NCBI RefSeq assembly: GCF_030230605.1
Contig: NZ_JASPDO010000010.1
Coordinates: forward strand, 12,128-76,127
Length of the DNA stretch: 64,000 bases
Source of the DNA: Brevibacterium sp. UMB1308A
GTDB lineage: Bacteria > Actinomycetota > Actinomycetes > Actinomycetales > Brevibacteriaceae
Direction: 5' to 3'
In this document: piece after piece, positions 26,506-34,964 of the stretch
How positions within the stretch are numbered: position 1 is the stretch's first letter
Layout of the letters: every line of letters starts with the position of its first letter
Translations under genes and position numbers: made by a program
Notes under the pieces: model-generated
The model's input: the letters and a program-made list of their open reading frames with translations, nothing else
What the model was told of the DNA's origin: nothing
Database searches by the model: none

Positions 26506-26571
26506 GTGACAGAACAACATAGGTAAGTGACACCTCGGGCTGTTGCCGGGGCAACCACAACGGAGGGAACC

Positions 26572-27375
26572 ATGGACGCTTTCGAAGCCGAATACGGAAC
26601 GGTCACGCTGACGATTGAGGACCGGTTGGCGCATGTGGAGTTCAATCGGCCGGAGACCTTGAATTCGCTGACGCATGAGATGTTTGCGGATTTGGTGGAT
26701 GCGGGGCGGTTCGTGGAGGCGCGTGACGACGTGGCCGCCGTGGTGTTGACCGGTAAGGGTGCTGGGTTCTGCTCTGGCCTGGACATGAGCGAGTTCAAGA
26801 AAATGGCTGGTGGGCAGGCGGAGTTGCCGGAGGCTCGTGAGGGTGTGGGCCCGGCGAAGGCGTTGGCGCAGCAGGCTGTTTTTGTGTGGCAGCAGGTGGA
26901 AGCGCCGGTGATTGCTGCGGTGCAGAAGGTGGCGTTTGGCGGTGGTTTGCAGATTGCGTTGGGTGCGGATCTGCGGATTGCTCAGCCGGATACCAAGCTG
27001 TCGATGATGGAGATCAACTGGGGGATCGTGCCAGATATGTGCGGTACCCAGCTTCTGCCACGTGTGGTGGGGGCCGGGAACGCCAAGCGCATGATTTTCA
27101 CCGGTGAGGTGGTCACTGGGCAGCGGGCCTACGAGATGGGCTTGGTTGAGGAGCTGGCCCAGGACGCGAACGCACGTGCCTTGGAGTTGGGGCGTGAGTT
27201 GGCGGGGAAGTCTCGGTCGGCGTTGACGCAGGCGAAGATGCTGGTGGATTTGAGTGGCCGCGCGTCGTTGAGTGATGCGTTCGCGGCTGAGCAGCGTGCG
27301 ATCCGCAGCCTTATTGGTGGCGAAGAGCAGGCCGAGGCGGTCCGCAAGCGGATGCAGGAACTGGGGAAAGGTTAA
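26572..27375 (+). CDS. Crotonase/enoyl-CoA hydratase family protein with altered catalytic residue
   Basis: A 267-residue crotonase-fold protein. The first oxyanion-hole segment is GKGAGFCSGLDMSEF and the second is KVAFGGGLQIALGADLRIA. In classical enoyl-CoA hydratase the residue after GGG-x is a catalytic Glu (GGGCE). Here it is Gln (GGGLQ), whereas the second catalytic Glu is kept (MMEINWGIVPDMCGT). The protein may therefore be an isomerase, hydrolase or other crotonase rather than a normal hydratase. ATG 26572 follows GGAGGGAACC; the upstream ATG at 26527 is non-homologous leader. It lies 66 nt after the hydroxy-acid dehydrogenase. Confidence 0.88.
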   Translation: MDAFEAEYGTVTLTIEDRLAHVEFNRPETLNSLTHEMFADLVDAGRFVEARDDVAAVVLTGKGAGFCSGLDMSEFKKMAGGQAELPEAREGVGPAKALAQQAVFVWQQVEAPVIAAVQKVAFGGGLQIALGADLRIAQPDTKLSMMEINWGIVPDMCGTQLLPRVVGAGNAKRMIFTGEVVTGQRAYEMGLVEELAQDANARALELGRELAGKSRSALTQAKMLVDLSGRASLSDAFAAEQRAIRSLIGGEEQAEAVRKRMQELGKG

Positions 27376-27448
27376 GGCTGGGTTGGCTCTGGGGTGGTGG
27401 CCTGGAGCGGACGCCGGGCTGGTGAGGGTCGCCGGGGTCTGGTGATAA

Positions 27449-30004
27449 TCAGTTACTTACCTCAACTGGTGTGCGAACCTGTTGGGCGACTGCTGCCCAA
27501 AGGTCAATGTCAACTCCGGGTGCCTCAATGCTTACCACTAGTGAGTATTTGACGCCCTTGTCACTTTGATCATTGTTGCCACGGTTCTTCCACCATCCGC
27601 TGACAGGGTAAACAGCAATGACCCCTTTTTGTGCAAGTTCGGCCGCAGTTCCTTTCCAAATATCCGTGTGCAAAGACCCTGGAGACTGTTGCTGGTTACT
27701 TCCAAATAGCCATCCTGTCTCAGTGTTTAGAGTTGGAGGGCGTTTCCCCTCGGGGCGTGCATGTTTGTTGATTCGGTGGCGGAAGGAATCAACGCTTTCT
27801 TCTGGTCTTCGTGTAGCGAATCTAAGGCCGTGAGACGGGTAGACGTACCGTCCTGTCCATCCGCGACGTGAAGGGTTAGGCTCCACGAAATAGGAGAGAG
27901 TCACTCGCAGCTCGACGGGGGTATCTCCTAGATTTTCCAACTCCTCTTCTGGCCACGGTAACCGGTGCAGATTCATTTCACGAAGTTTTCCGTCGTTGCT
28001 GTCATCCCTCCGTTCAAAGGGACGAATCGTGGCCTCTGCAATTAAGGTGAGAGCATCTGAAGCACTTCGCAACGCGCGTTCGGCATCCGGTACTCCCATG
28101 CCGTAACGGCGCAACAGGGAGACCCTTTCGCTTTTGTTCTTCGCAGCCGTGAAATGTGACCGCATAGTGTTTGTCCACTGAGCAGAGTGCACTACGAGAG
28201 CTCTGACTGTTTCTGGGTGAAGCGTCGGATACGTCGCATAGATATCTGCTGCTAGCGCAGCAACTTGCGCAGTCGCTGCCGAGGTATCCCTAGTTGTTGT
28301 GAAAAAACCTTGTCCGAGCTTCTGAAGTCTGGTGGTGAGTAAAGACAAGTTTTCTGGCGTATCCGCTGAAGCATTGCCCGGGATCGCAGCGAAGTTTCCT
28401 CCATCAGCCACAACATCTGGTTTGAAGGGCCATTTTTTAGGTTCGAACATCACTGATGTCCTGCTTACAGGCGACAACTCTCCTCGCGAAGCGATTGGGG
28501 TGTAACCCGCAAACAAGTGAGGCGCCCCAGACATATCGTCCCGCTCCGAATAGGCCCCAACCGTCAGTGCATTCCACGCTTGCGCAGGGTCCTCGACTGG
28601 TTCTAAGTCACTCCGGTCTAAATGGTTGTCCCTTGCATCGATACCCCGAATATTGCCAGCGGAAATTAAAAAGAGCCGTGGATGAGGTTCTTCACTAGGA
28701 TCCAGATACGTGATTCTAGAACCAACGTTGACGACGGATCGCCCGAAACTTAGTGCGTCGATAGTCGCAGACCAGGACGTAGGCTGCCCAGCTTTAGTGG
28801 AAGACCCGTCAGTGCTAGCTTCCGTATCTTCGCCCGGGTCGGACGCAGTGACTGCCATCATAAAAACCCGTGAACGCATTGGGGCTTGAACTTCTGGTCG
28901 AGCAACTGAACTAGCAGTAATTGCACCATAAATAGCAGGGGCGTTGTGCCCAACATCGGGCAGGAATTTCACTGATTCCAGTCGATGGTAAAGACGAACT
29001 GGACGTGAAGACAGTACGGCGGATTCCAAGTTGCCATAAAGCGCTAGACCTGCCATTTCAGTTCCGTGTGGATGCACAGGCGCAGGTTTCCACCGTGCAT
29101 CGGCCACGTGTATGTCAGAGCCATGAAGTGAGCCAGAAAGAAGGGGATGCGAGTTTTGTACCCCTGTGTCAAGAATACAGACCGCTGGAGCGTCGTCAGG
29201 AGCTTCACTAAGTCTCTTGCGTAGGTCTTCTACCCATTCAGTTTGTTCGGATGCTGAACTTTCCACAAGGACGCTAGAAACATCATGTGGGTGCCTCAGC
29301 TCGGCAATGTCGTCGAGTGAACTCATGGTCTCAGCAAGCTTTTCAGCAGAGGCTTTCACAAGAATCACTGTGCGACCACTGAATCCGAGGAAATGATCAC
29401 TCACGCGTAGCCCGTGTTCGCTGGCATAAGCGGTAAATCGGGCCAGTTCGTGGTCATCTCTTTTACGAAGCCAAACTTCCCACCAGCGAACTTCCGTCAC
29501 GTCAGTGGGAAACAAACCAACAGGGTCGGTCCATAGTTCTTTAATGGTAGCTCTGCGGATCTCCTGGATACCTTCAATGAGGTTCTCGTGTTTAGCTTTT
29601 TCCTGTTCGCAAGTCTTGATGTAGTCCTCAAGTCTTTCAAGGAAGTACTGTTTTTTGCCGTCCGGGATATACACGGTGGCGATCTGAACGTTGCCGTCTG
29701 GTGTTTCTCGTGTAGTTACTGAAACCAGTTCTGGCTGCTCACCTTGTCGTTGTACGTCGAGACTTTGCAATGCGAGTTCGAAACCTGCAAATGACAAGAA
29801 AGAGATGTGCGTTCCTTTTCTTGCCGACTCTTCTTGGGGAGGCGCGCTTGCTTCTGTGTACTCCTCAAGAAGTTTTGTTCCGTGCGCTCTCCGGTTGCTG
29901 ATAGCGGCTCTACTGGTCTTGTTGCGCCCACTGCTTGACGGTGTGTATGGCTCGTGCTGTGGTGAGGACGGCACGAATATGTGTTCGCGATTTCGCTTAC
30001 TCAT
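27449..30004 (-). CDS. ietS: S8 family serine protease of an IetAS-like defence pair (IetS-like)
   Basis: An 851-residue subtilase. The catalytic triad is Asp279 (VCILDTGVQNSHPLL), His313 (HPHGTEMAGLA) and Ser575 (RDTSAATAQVAALAA), with the oxyanion Asn451 (LISAGN). Residues 1-270 are a long non-catalytic N-terminal region with a coiled segment at about 115-155. About 600-851 form a beta-rich C-terminal extension (VELRVTLSYFVEP). There is no signal peptide, so it should act inside the cell. An AAA ATPase gene lies directly upstream with a 9-nt gap. This AAA-plus-subtilase order is the architecture of IetAS, known from an Agrobacterium plasmid incompatibility locus and from antiphage surveys. 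The gene symbol is by architecture and motif, not by alignment. The codon and base composition looks less GC-rich than neighbouring core genes, consistent with acquisition. Confidence 0.85.
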   Translation of the reverse strand: MSKRNREHIFVPSSPQHEPYTPSSSGRNKTSRAAISNRRAHGTKLLEEYTEASAPPQEESARKGTHISFLSFAGFELALQSLDVQRQGEQPELVSVTTRETPDGNVQIATVYIPDGKKQYFLERLEDYIKTCEQEKAKHENLIEGIQEIRRATIKELWTDPVGLFPTDVTEVRWWEVWLRKRDDHELARFTAYASEHGLRVSDHFLGFSGRTVILVKASAEKLAETMSSLDDIAELRHPHDVSSVLVESSASEQTEWVEDLRKRLSEAPDDAPAVCILDTGVQNSHPLLSGSLHGSDIHVADARWKPAPVHPHGTEMAGLALYGNLESAVLSSRPVRLYHRLESVKFLPDVGHNAPAIYGAITASSVARPEVQAPMRSRVFMMAVTASDPGEDTEASTDGSSTKAGQPTSWSATIDALSFGRSVVNVGSRITYLDPSEEPHPRLFLISAGNIRGIDARDNHLDRSDLEPVEDPAQAWNALTVGAYSERDDMSGAPHLFAGYTPIASRGELSPVSRTSVMFEPKKWPFKPDVVADGGNFAAIPGNASADTPENLSLLTTRLQKLGQGFFTTTRDTSAATAQVAALAADIYATYPTLHPETVRALVVHSAQWTNTMRSHFTAAKNKSERVSLLRRYGMGVPDAERALRSASDALTLIAEATIRPFERRDDSNDGKLREMNLHRLPWPEEELENLGDTPVELRVTLSYFVEPNPSRRGWTGRYVYPSHGLRFATRRPEESVDSFRHRINKHARPEGKRPPTLNTETGWLFGSNQQQSPGSLHTDIWKGTAAELAQKGVIAVYPVSGWWKNRGNNDQSDKGVKYSLVVSIEAPGVDIDLWAAVAQQVRTPVEVSN

Positions 30005-30013
30005 CGATTGTCA

Positions 30014-31003
30014 CTATCGCTCAACTGAAGTGTTCACGCGCGGGCGGTCTTCCAGTGCAGCGACAAGGTCGTCTGTGAGTATTCGTGTTGTCCCACTGAG
30101 AACTGAGCTCTTCGCCGAATTTTCGGCAGCAACTGCGATCTCGGCGTGGCTTAACCCTCTAGCCGCTAGGATTACTCGTCTCCAGCCGAGGTTGCCTATT
30201 TGAAATGTGGCGAGCCGGTTTTTGATGACGGACTTGATTCCCTCATCGTCGGGAAGGTCGAACTCGAGGGTAGTGTCGACCCGGCGAAACAGGGCTTTAT
30301 CGAGTAACTGCGGGTGGTTTGTCGCAGTGATGATGAGGCTGTCAGAAATGTCCTCTTCCAGAAACTGCAGGAACGAGTTGAGAACGCGTCTGATCTCTCC
30401 TACATCATTCTCAGCCGCACGATCACCGGCCAGGGCATCCACTTCGTCAAAAAAATACACCCCACGGGTTTCAGCGATCGAATCGAATATCAGCCTTAAC
30501 TTTGCTGCTGTAGCGCCCATGTACTTAGTGATCATTGAGTCGAGACGAACCGTGAATAGAGGCAAATTGAGTTCCGCGGCGATCACCTGCGCGGTTGTTG
30601 TTTTGCCGGTTCCCGGTGGGCCAGTCAAAAGTAAACGCTGAGCAGGACGCAGCCCGTGGCGGACAAGCGTGTCTCGTTGCCGCTGTTCAGTGAGAACACG
30701 GACAATACTTGCAGATAGCTTCTCGGAAAGGACTAGGTCGCCTAAATGAGCATTTGGGTAGGTGACAGAGAGCAGGGAAGCGAGCTCGCCCCTGGGCTGG
30801 ATGACTGGAATTACAGGTGCTACAGAAGGTGCAGTCCTGTTCTCACGGAGATCATCAACGAGATCGCGTAGATCTTTTGCAAGGTTAGTGTGCCCGGACC
30901 TCGCTGCCCTAGCCGCAACTTGCATGGCAACAGCGTAAAACTGCGCGTCATCGCCGTCGGCGTGACTTTGCACCAAAGCCTTAAGCTGATCGCTTGTTGC
31001 CAC
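30014..31003 (-). CDS. ietA: AAA+ ATPase of an IetAS-like defence pair (IetA-like)
   Basis: A 329-residue AAA+ protein from GTG 31003, which has a strong AAGGAGGGG ribosome site; the ATG at 31054 lies upstream of that site. Residues about 1-65 are helical and precede the ATPase core: Walker A LTGPPGTGKTT (about 128-135), Walker B GVYFFDEVDAL (Asp186-Glu187), sensor 1 IITATNHP and the arginine finger FRRVD, then DLPDDEGIKSVIKNRL as lid. It resembles the FtsH/spastin-like classical clade. In IetAS-type pairs the ATPase is thought to activate or feed the partner subtilase. The ietS-like gene follows after 9 nt, and one of the two four-arm intergenic elements lies just upstream. Confidence 0.87.
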   Translation of the reverse strand: MATSDQLKALVQSHADGDDAQFYAVAMQVAARAARSGHTNLAKDLRDLVDDLRENRTAPSVAPVIPVIQPRGELASLLSVTYPNAHLGDLVLSEKLSASIVRVLTEQRQRDTLVRHGLRPAQRLLLTGPPGTGKTTTAQVIAAELNLPLFTVRLDSMITKYMGATAAKLRLIFDSIAETRGVYFFDEVDALAGDRAAENDVGEIRRVLNSFLQFLEEDISDSLIITATNHPQLLDKALFRRVDTTLEFDLPDDEGIKSVIKNRLATFQIGNLGWRRVILAARGLSHAEIAVAAENSAKSSVLSGTTRILTDDLVAALEDRPRVNTSVER

Positions 31004-31303
31004 GGGCCGCCCCTCCTTTCGATTTATTCTGTCTGTTGAACCTGGCCTCAACACACGTCGTTCATATAGTTCACTTCAGTTTAACCTTCAAAGGTTGCGG
31101 GGAGTAGTGTAGCTACGGCTGGGCTGGTGCGGGTCTGATTCCGGCTGTTTACTCTACACTCCTCGAAGCAGTGTGTAGAGTAAACGCTCTTTTTGTTCGT
31201 TTTGTTCACGTTTTCGGCCCAAAATCGGCGAGTTACTCACCACAGCAAATCCAAATCCGTTCTCTTGTGTAGAGAAAACGTGTCCGAACTAGAACCTGAC
31301 TGG
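31004..31303. promoter_or_regulatory. Upstream region of the ietAS-like operon
   Basis: This ~300-bp interval lies between the AAA ATPase start and the fdhD stop. It contains the ribosome site (31010-31019) and, at 31147-31279, the second copy of the four-arm element. A confident -35/-10 pair for the operon was not identified. Confidence 0.5.
31147..31279 (+). repeat. Four-arm intergenic element, copy 2
   Basis: Arm 1 GTTTACTCTACAC (31147-31159) and arm 2 GTGTAGAGTAAAC (31173-31185) are perfect 13-bp complements around a 13-nt loop. After 3 nt comes the 31-nt T-rich core (31189-31219) shared with copy 1 apart from one base, then 12 nt, arm 3 GTTACTCACCAC (31232-31243), 23 nt and arm 4 GTGTAGAGAAAAC (31267-31279). 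On the plus strand the hairpin plus CTTTTTG resembles an intrinsic terminator, but no plus-strand gene ends here. Confidence 0.7.
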
Positions 31304-32233
31304 TCAGTTTCCGAATAGCCGCTCCGGGGCCGAATACACATTAAACGTCCCCTTTCGGTTGAACCCGATCACCGTCACACCCAGGCTGTTCCCCAACTCC
31401 ACGGCTGCGGAGCTGGGTGCGCTCACCGCCGAAAGCACCGGCACCCCCGCCATCGCCGCCTTCTGCACCAGTTCAAACGACGCGCGCGAGGACACCTGAA
31501 GCACGCAAGAACACAGCGGGAGGAGATCTTCGCGCATCGCCCACCCCAGGACCTTGTCTACGGCGTTGTGACGGCCCACGTCCTCGGCGACGGTGAGTAA
31601 GGATGGGGAGGTGGCTGGAGAGCCTGAGCCAGCGCCGGTTCCAGCCCTCGCGCTTGAAGAAGTACCCCAGGTCGTCCCAGCCCCCGCCCCGAACTCAAAC
31701 AGTCCGGCCGCGTGAATCCCGCCGGTTGTGGCAAACAGGGGTTGTTGGTCGCGCATGATGTTCGGCAGCTCGCAAATAACTGCAGGGTCAAAGAATGGTT
31801 CAGGTGGCGGCAGAGGATAGCTCGACACCTTCGTCACTGCTTCCAGCGCAGCCGTGCCACAGACCCCGCACGCCGAACTGGTGTAGATGTTCCGTTCCTG
31901 CCCCGCTGGAAGCCCGCCGTTCTGCGCCAGGGCAGCTGACACCTCGGGCGAAAGACGCACCCTAGCCACGTTGTAGTTGCGGGTGCCGTCAGGGTCCAAG
32001 CCGGTGGAGAAATCGATCTCCACCACATCACTTGCAGTGCGGATGATCCCTTCGCCCAGAAGCAGGCCCAGCACCAGCTCTGTGTCCATGCCGGGGGTGC
32101 GCATCATGACGGTGAACTCCTGGTCGCCTAACCGGATTTCTAGGGGTTCTTCGCCTGCGACTTTGTCGGTTTTAGTGCGGATACAGCCGTTGGGCCCAAA
32201 CACGTGGACGCGGGTGCGGACGGAACGACGCAT
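31304..32233 (-). CDS. fdhD: Formate dehydrogenase accessory sulfurtransferase FdhD
   Basis: A 309-residue FdhD protein. The N-terminus has EEPLEIRLG and FTVMMRTPGMDTELVLGLLLGEGII. The sulfur-carrying cysteines are in SSACGVCGTAALEAV (CxxC), and the C-terminal part has LTVAEDVGRHNAVDKVLG, SSRASFELVQKAAMAGVPVLSAVSAPSSAAVELG and VIGFNR. FdhD moves sulfur from a cysteine desulfurase to the molybdenum cofactor of formate dehydrogenase. A Gly/Ala/Ser-rich insertion sits at about residues 180-205. The ATG has GAAAGG upstream. It is divergent from moeA with 33 nt between starts, so both molybdenum-cofactor genes share one control region. Confidence 0.95.
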   Translation of the reverse strand: MRRSVRTRVHVFGPNGCIRTKTDKVAGEEPLEIRLGDQEFTVMMRTPGMDTELVLGLLLGEGIIRTASDVVEIDFSTGLDPDGTRNYNVARVRLSPEVSAALAQNGGLPAGQERNIYTSSACGVCGTAALEAVTKVSSYPLPPPEPFFDPAVICELPNIMRDQQPLFATTGGIHAAGLFEFGAGAGTTWGTSSSARAGTGAGSGSPATSPSLLTVAEDVGRHNAVDKVLGWAMREDLLPLCSCVLQVSSRASFELVQKAAMAGVPVLSAVSAPSSAAVELGNSLGVTVIGFNRKGTFNVYSAPERLFGN

Positions 32234-32266
32234 GGTGACCTTTCGGCTGGAGGATACGCTGGCCCT

Positions 32267-33607
32267 ATGGTCGAAAACGGTACATCACAAAGCGGGCAGG
32301 TGGGAGCCTCGGGGCCGGGAGCAGACCCCGCCCAGGCGCCGAATCCACTGGACGCCATGCGGATCGCGTACGAAAGTGGCGCTCGCCTGCCCGCCCCGCA
32401 GGTCACGCGCCCGTTGGCCGAGTGCGTCGGTCAGGTGCTTGCCCAGGACGTGTACGTGGTGAGGGATGTGCCGCATTATGATTCCTCGGCCATGGATGGG
32501 TTTGCGGTGCGCGGCCCGGGGCCGTGGATCGTGGGGGAGAATGCGTGGCCGGTGGCGACGGGGTCGCTGGTACCTTCGGAAGCCACCTCGGTGGTGCGGC
32601 AAGAGTGGGTGCAGGTTGATGCTGGTGTCGGTGGGGCTAGTGAGGCTGGTGGCGGGGCTGGCGCTGAGCGGATTTCCTTAGCGCCAGGGATGCCACAACG
32701 CGATCTGGAACCTGGCCGAAACATCCGCCGAGCCGGTCGCGAAGCCCTCGCAGGAGACTTGGTCGCCCGTGCCGGGGAAGTGCTCACGCCTGCTCAGGTG
32801 GCGTTCGCAGCGGTGGCGGGGCATGACGCGTTGCCGGTGCGTGCTCGGCCACGGGTGGGGTTGTTGTTGACCGGCACCGAGGTCGTCGCCTCCGGCCTGC
32901 CCCAGCCCGGGTTCGTGCGTGATGCGTTTGGCCCGCAGTTGCCTGCGTATGTGCGCATGTTGGGTGCCGAGGTTGTTGCCAGTGTGCGGATCGGCGACGG
33001 TGAGGCGGAAACTGTAGCGGCCTTGGATCAGTTGGTGGGCCAGTGTGACGTTGTGGTGTCCACGGGTGGAACTGGGCATTCGCGGGTCGATGAGGTCAGG
33101 CGTGCTGCGCTGAGGCGGGTTGAAGGTGGGGATGGCTACGTCCTGTTCCCTGAACTCAACATGCGCCCCGGTCACCCCACGTTTCTCATGGAACATTCGG
33201 GGGTGGTGCATGTGGGCCTGCCGGGTAACCCATTGGCAGCGATGGTGGCGTTGCGGCTCGTGCTTACCCACGTAATCCGAGGTGCCTTGGGCCGTAGCGT
33301 CGAACAGCCCGGAACTGTGATTCTGGCCCACGATTTCGACCCCGGCCAGGGCCGCTCTGGTGCGGGATCCGCGTGGCGAGTGATGCCCGCCAAGCCGGTA
33401 GAAACCTCGGCGGGAGAAGGTAGGCAGCAAAGCACACAACCGCGGGACACCTCGGGCACGGGAGCGAACACGAACCGCTGGGAGCTGTGTGACAAGCGGG
33501 GTTCAAACATGTTGCGCGGACTGGCGCAGGCGCGCGGGTTGGTGGTCATCCCACCGGAAGGCGCGGGAGCCGGGGACGCGTTGGTGTGCTTGCCGTTGCC
33601 CGTGTGA
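32267..33607 (+). CDS. moeA: Molybdopterin molybdotransferase MoeA
   Basis: About 446 residues with MoeA domains: VLAQDVYVVRDVPHYDSSAMDGFAV (domain I/II), NIRRAGREALAGDLVARAGEVLTPAQVAFAAVAGHD, then the molybdopterin-binding domain VGLLLTGTEVV, VVVSTGGTGHSRVDEVRRA, FPELNMRPGHPT and VHVGLPGNPLAAMVALRL. MoeA inserts molybdate into adenylylated molybdopterin. Family members typically read GxSVGxxD at the third block; here it is GGTGHSRVDEV, a mild variation. ATG 32267 has GGAGG 13 nt upstream. The ORF is open farther 5' but that would overlap fdhD. The C-terminal domain IV contains a Ser/Thr/Gln-rich insertion. Confidence 0.9.
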   Translation: MVENGTSQSGQVGASGPGADPAQAPNPLDAMRIAYESGARLPAPQVTRPLAECVGQVLAQDVYVVRDVPHYDSSAMDGFAVRGPGPWIVGENAWPVATGSLVPSEATSVVRQEWVQVDAGVGGASEAGGGAGAERISLAPGMPQRDLEPGRNIRRAGREALAGDLVARAGEVLTPAQVAFAAVAGHDALPVRARPRVGLLLTGTEVVASGLPQPGFVRDAFGPQLPAYVRMLGAEVVASVRIGDGEAETVAALDQLVGQCDVVVSTGGTGHSRVDEVRRAALRRVEGGDGYVLFPELNMRPGHPTFLMEHSGVVHVGLPGNPLAAMVALRLVLTHVIRGALGRSVEQPGTVILAHDFDPGQGRSGAGSAWRVMPAKPVETSAGEGRQQSTQPRDTSGTGANTNRWELCDKRGSNMLRGLAQARGLVVIPPEGAGAGDALVCLPLPV

Positions 33608-33649
33608 GGCGCCCTGACCGTTAAGCCACGCCCTGATAAGGCGCCACGA

Positions 33650-34309
33650 CTACCTGGCCTTGCCTAGGTCTTTTGCGTCGGCGGTGGTGGGTCGTACGGG
33701 GTCGATGTTGCGTTGGGCGGCCGCGTCGAGGATCGCGTCGACGGTACCCAGTTCGATGATTTCGTTGAGCAGGTGCAGGGTGGGGCGCATCATGTCGAGG
33801 CGGTGGGCGTTGTAGTCGGCTAGCAGTGTGTGGGCGGGTGCCCATTCGGAGTTGGTGGCTTCTGTGGTTTGGTGTTGGGCGGCGAGGTTGTGGGCATCGG
33901 CGACATAGAAGTACGTGTCGAAGCGGCGTTTGGGGCCCGGTGGGGTGGTCCAGTTGGCCCAGGGGTGCAGTGCTGAGGGGTCGAGGGTGGCGCCGGTTTC
34001 TTCGCGGGTTTCGCGTACGGCGGCGGTGAGGAGCGCGTTGATGGTGGGTGTGTCTGTGGCCCAGGTGCGGGCCCATTTTTGGGCGTGAGAGGCCGAGGCG
34101 GTGATGGGGGAGTGGTAGTCGGCCTCGTCTACGCGGCCGCCGGGGTAGACGACCATGCCGGCGGCAAAGTCGATGGTGGTCACACGGTGTTGGATGAAGA
34201 GTTCGAGGTGCGGGTTGTTGCGGACCATGAGGACACTCACGGCTTTGCGGATGGGCACCTGTAGTGGGTCGAAGTCGCTTGGCGGGTTTGCGGGTGTGTG
34301 ATCAGCCAT
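33650..34309 (-). CDS. NUDIX hydrolase
   Basis: A 219-residue NUDIX protein from ATG 34309, with AGAGGAGC 7 nt upstream. The Nudix signature is split: GGRVDEADY starts it and AAVRETREETGATL completes it, with about 30 residues inserted, as in the NUDT19/RNA-pyrophosphohydrolase-like subgroup that acts on CoA and related diphosphates. PPGPKRRFDTYFYVA and a TEATNSEWAPAHTLL acidic/aromatic block follow. The substrate is unknown; CoA or acyl-CoA derivatives are plausible given the insertion and the neighbouring MaoC gene. The upstream in-frame start at 34438 was rejected as it overlaps the divergent MaoC start. Confidence 0.87.
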   Translation of the reverse strand: MADHTPANPPSDFDPLQVPIRKAVSVLMVRNNPHLELFIQHRVTTIDFAAGMVVYPGGRVDEADYHSPITASASHAQKWARTWATDTPTINALLTAAVRETREETGATLDPSALHPWANWTTPPGPKRRFDTYFYVADAHNLAAQHQTTEATNSEWAPAHTLLADYNAHRLDMMRPTLHLLNEIIELGTVDAILDAAAQRNIDPVRPTTADAKDLGKAR

Positions 34310-34437
34310 GATGCTCCTCTCTGACGCACTGCCCCTTACTGTACCTGGTGATTGTGATCTGAAGCACTTGAACGTACGATAAGTTTGGTGGTCACACCCC
34401 ATATTTTTGGTTAAACAGTCGTTTCGAAGGAGAAGCA

Positions 34438-34902
34438 ATGGCAGAGCCCCGCGTAATCAATGGTGTTGAAGAACTCGAAGCTTTGGTCGGTCAGCAAGTA
34501 GGGACCGGTGAATGGTTTGAAATTACTCAGGAACGTGTTTCTCAGTTCGCAGACGCAACCAACGACCACCAGTGGATTCACATCGATGAAGAACGAGCCA
34601 AGGAAGGGCCGTTCGGTTCCACCATTGCGCACGGCTATCTGACCCTGAGCCTGATTGCTGGTCTGAGCCCTGAGATTTTCACCATCACCGGAATGAAGAT
34701 GATGATCAACTACGGACTCAACAAGGTGCGTTTCCCGCAACCTGTTCCCGTGGGTTCGCGCGTGCGTGACGTTGTGGAAGTGGCCGAGGTGAACCGCAAG
34801 TCATCCGGCGTGCAGGTAGTCATGAACCACACTGTCGAAATCGAAGGTTCTGACAAGCCAGCCTGCATCGCACAGACCGTCACACTCATGGTTGAGGCTT
34901 AA
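34438..34902 (+). CDS. MaoC-like (R)-enoyl-CoA hydratase
   Basis: A 154-residue single hot-dog protein. Motif FADATNDHQWIHIDEERAKEGPFGSTIAHGYLTLSL contains the hydratase-2 catalytic Asp and His (DxNxxH pattern as D-x-x-x-x-H) and the GPFG-x-T-I-A-H-G substrate loop. Such proteins hydrate trans-2-enoyl-CoA to (R)-3-hydroxyacyl-CoA. The ATG follows CGAAGGAGAAGCA. It is a single gene followed by a strong hairpin. Expected pathway: beta-oxidation or polyketide/fatty-acid intermediates. Confidence 0.92.
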   Translation: MAEPRVINGVEELEALVGQQVGTGEWFEITQERVSQFADATNDHQWIHIDEERAKEGPFGSTIAHGYLTLSLIAGLSPEIFTITGMKMMINYGLNKVRFPQPVPVGSRVRDVVEVAEVNRKSSGVQVVMNHTVEIEGSDKPACIAQTVTLMVEA

Positions 34903-34919
34903 CCAGCTATTCCTCACAG

Positions 34920-34955
34920 GCGCACGTGCGGGGACTTGAGTTTTCGCACGTGCGC
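34920..34955 (+). terminator. Perfect 11-bp hairpin after the MaoC gene
   Basis: GCGCACGTGCG (34920-34930) and CGCACGTGCGC (34945-34955) are perfect complements with a 14-nt loop. There is no T-run, only TAAATT, and it lies just 9 nt before the cls start codon. It may be a terminator or a leader structure for cls. Confidence 0.6.
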
Positions 34956-34964
34956 TAAATTGGA

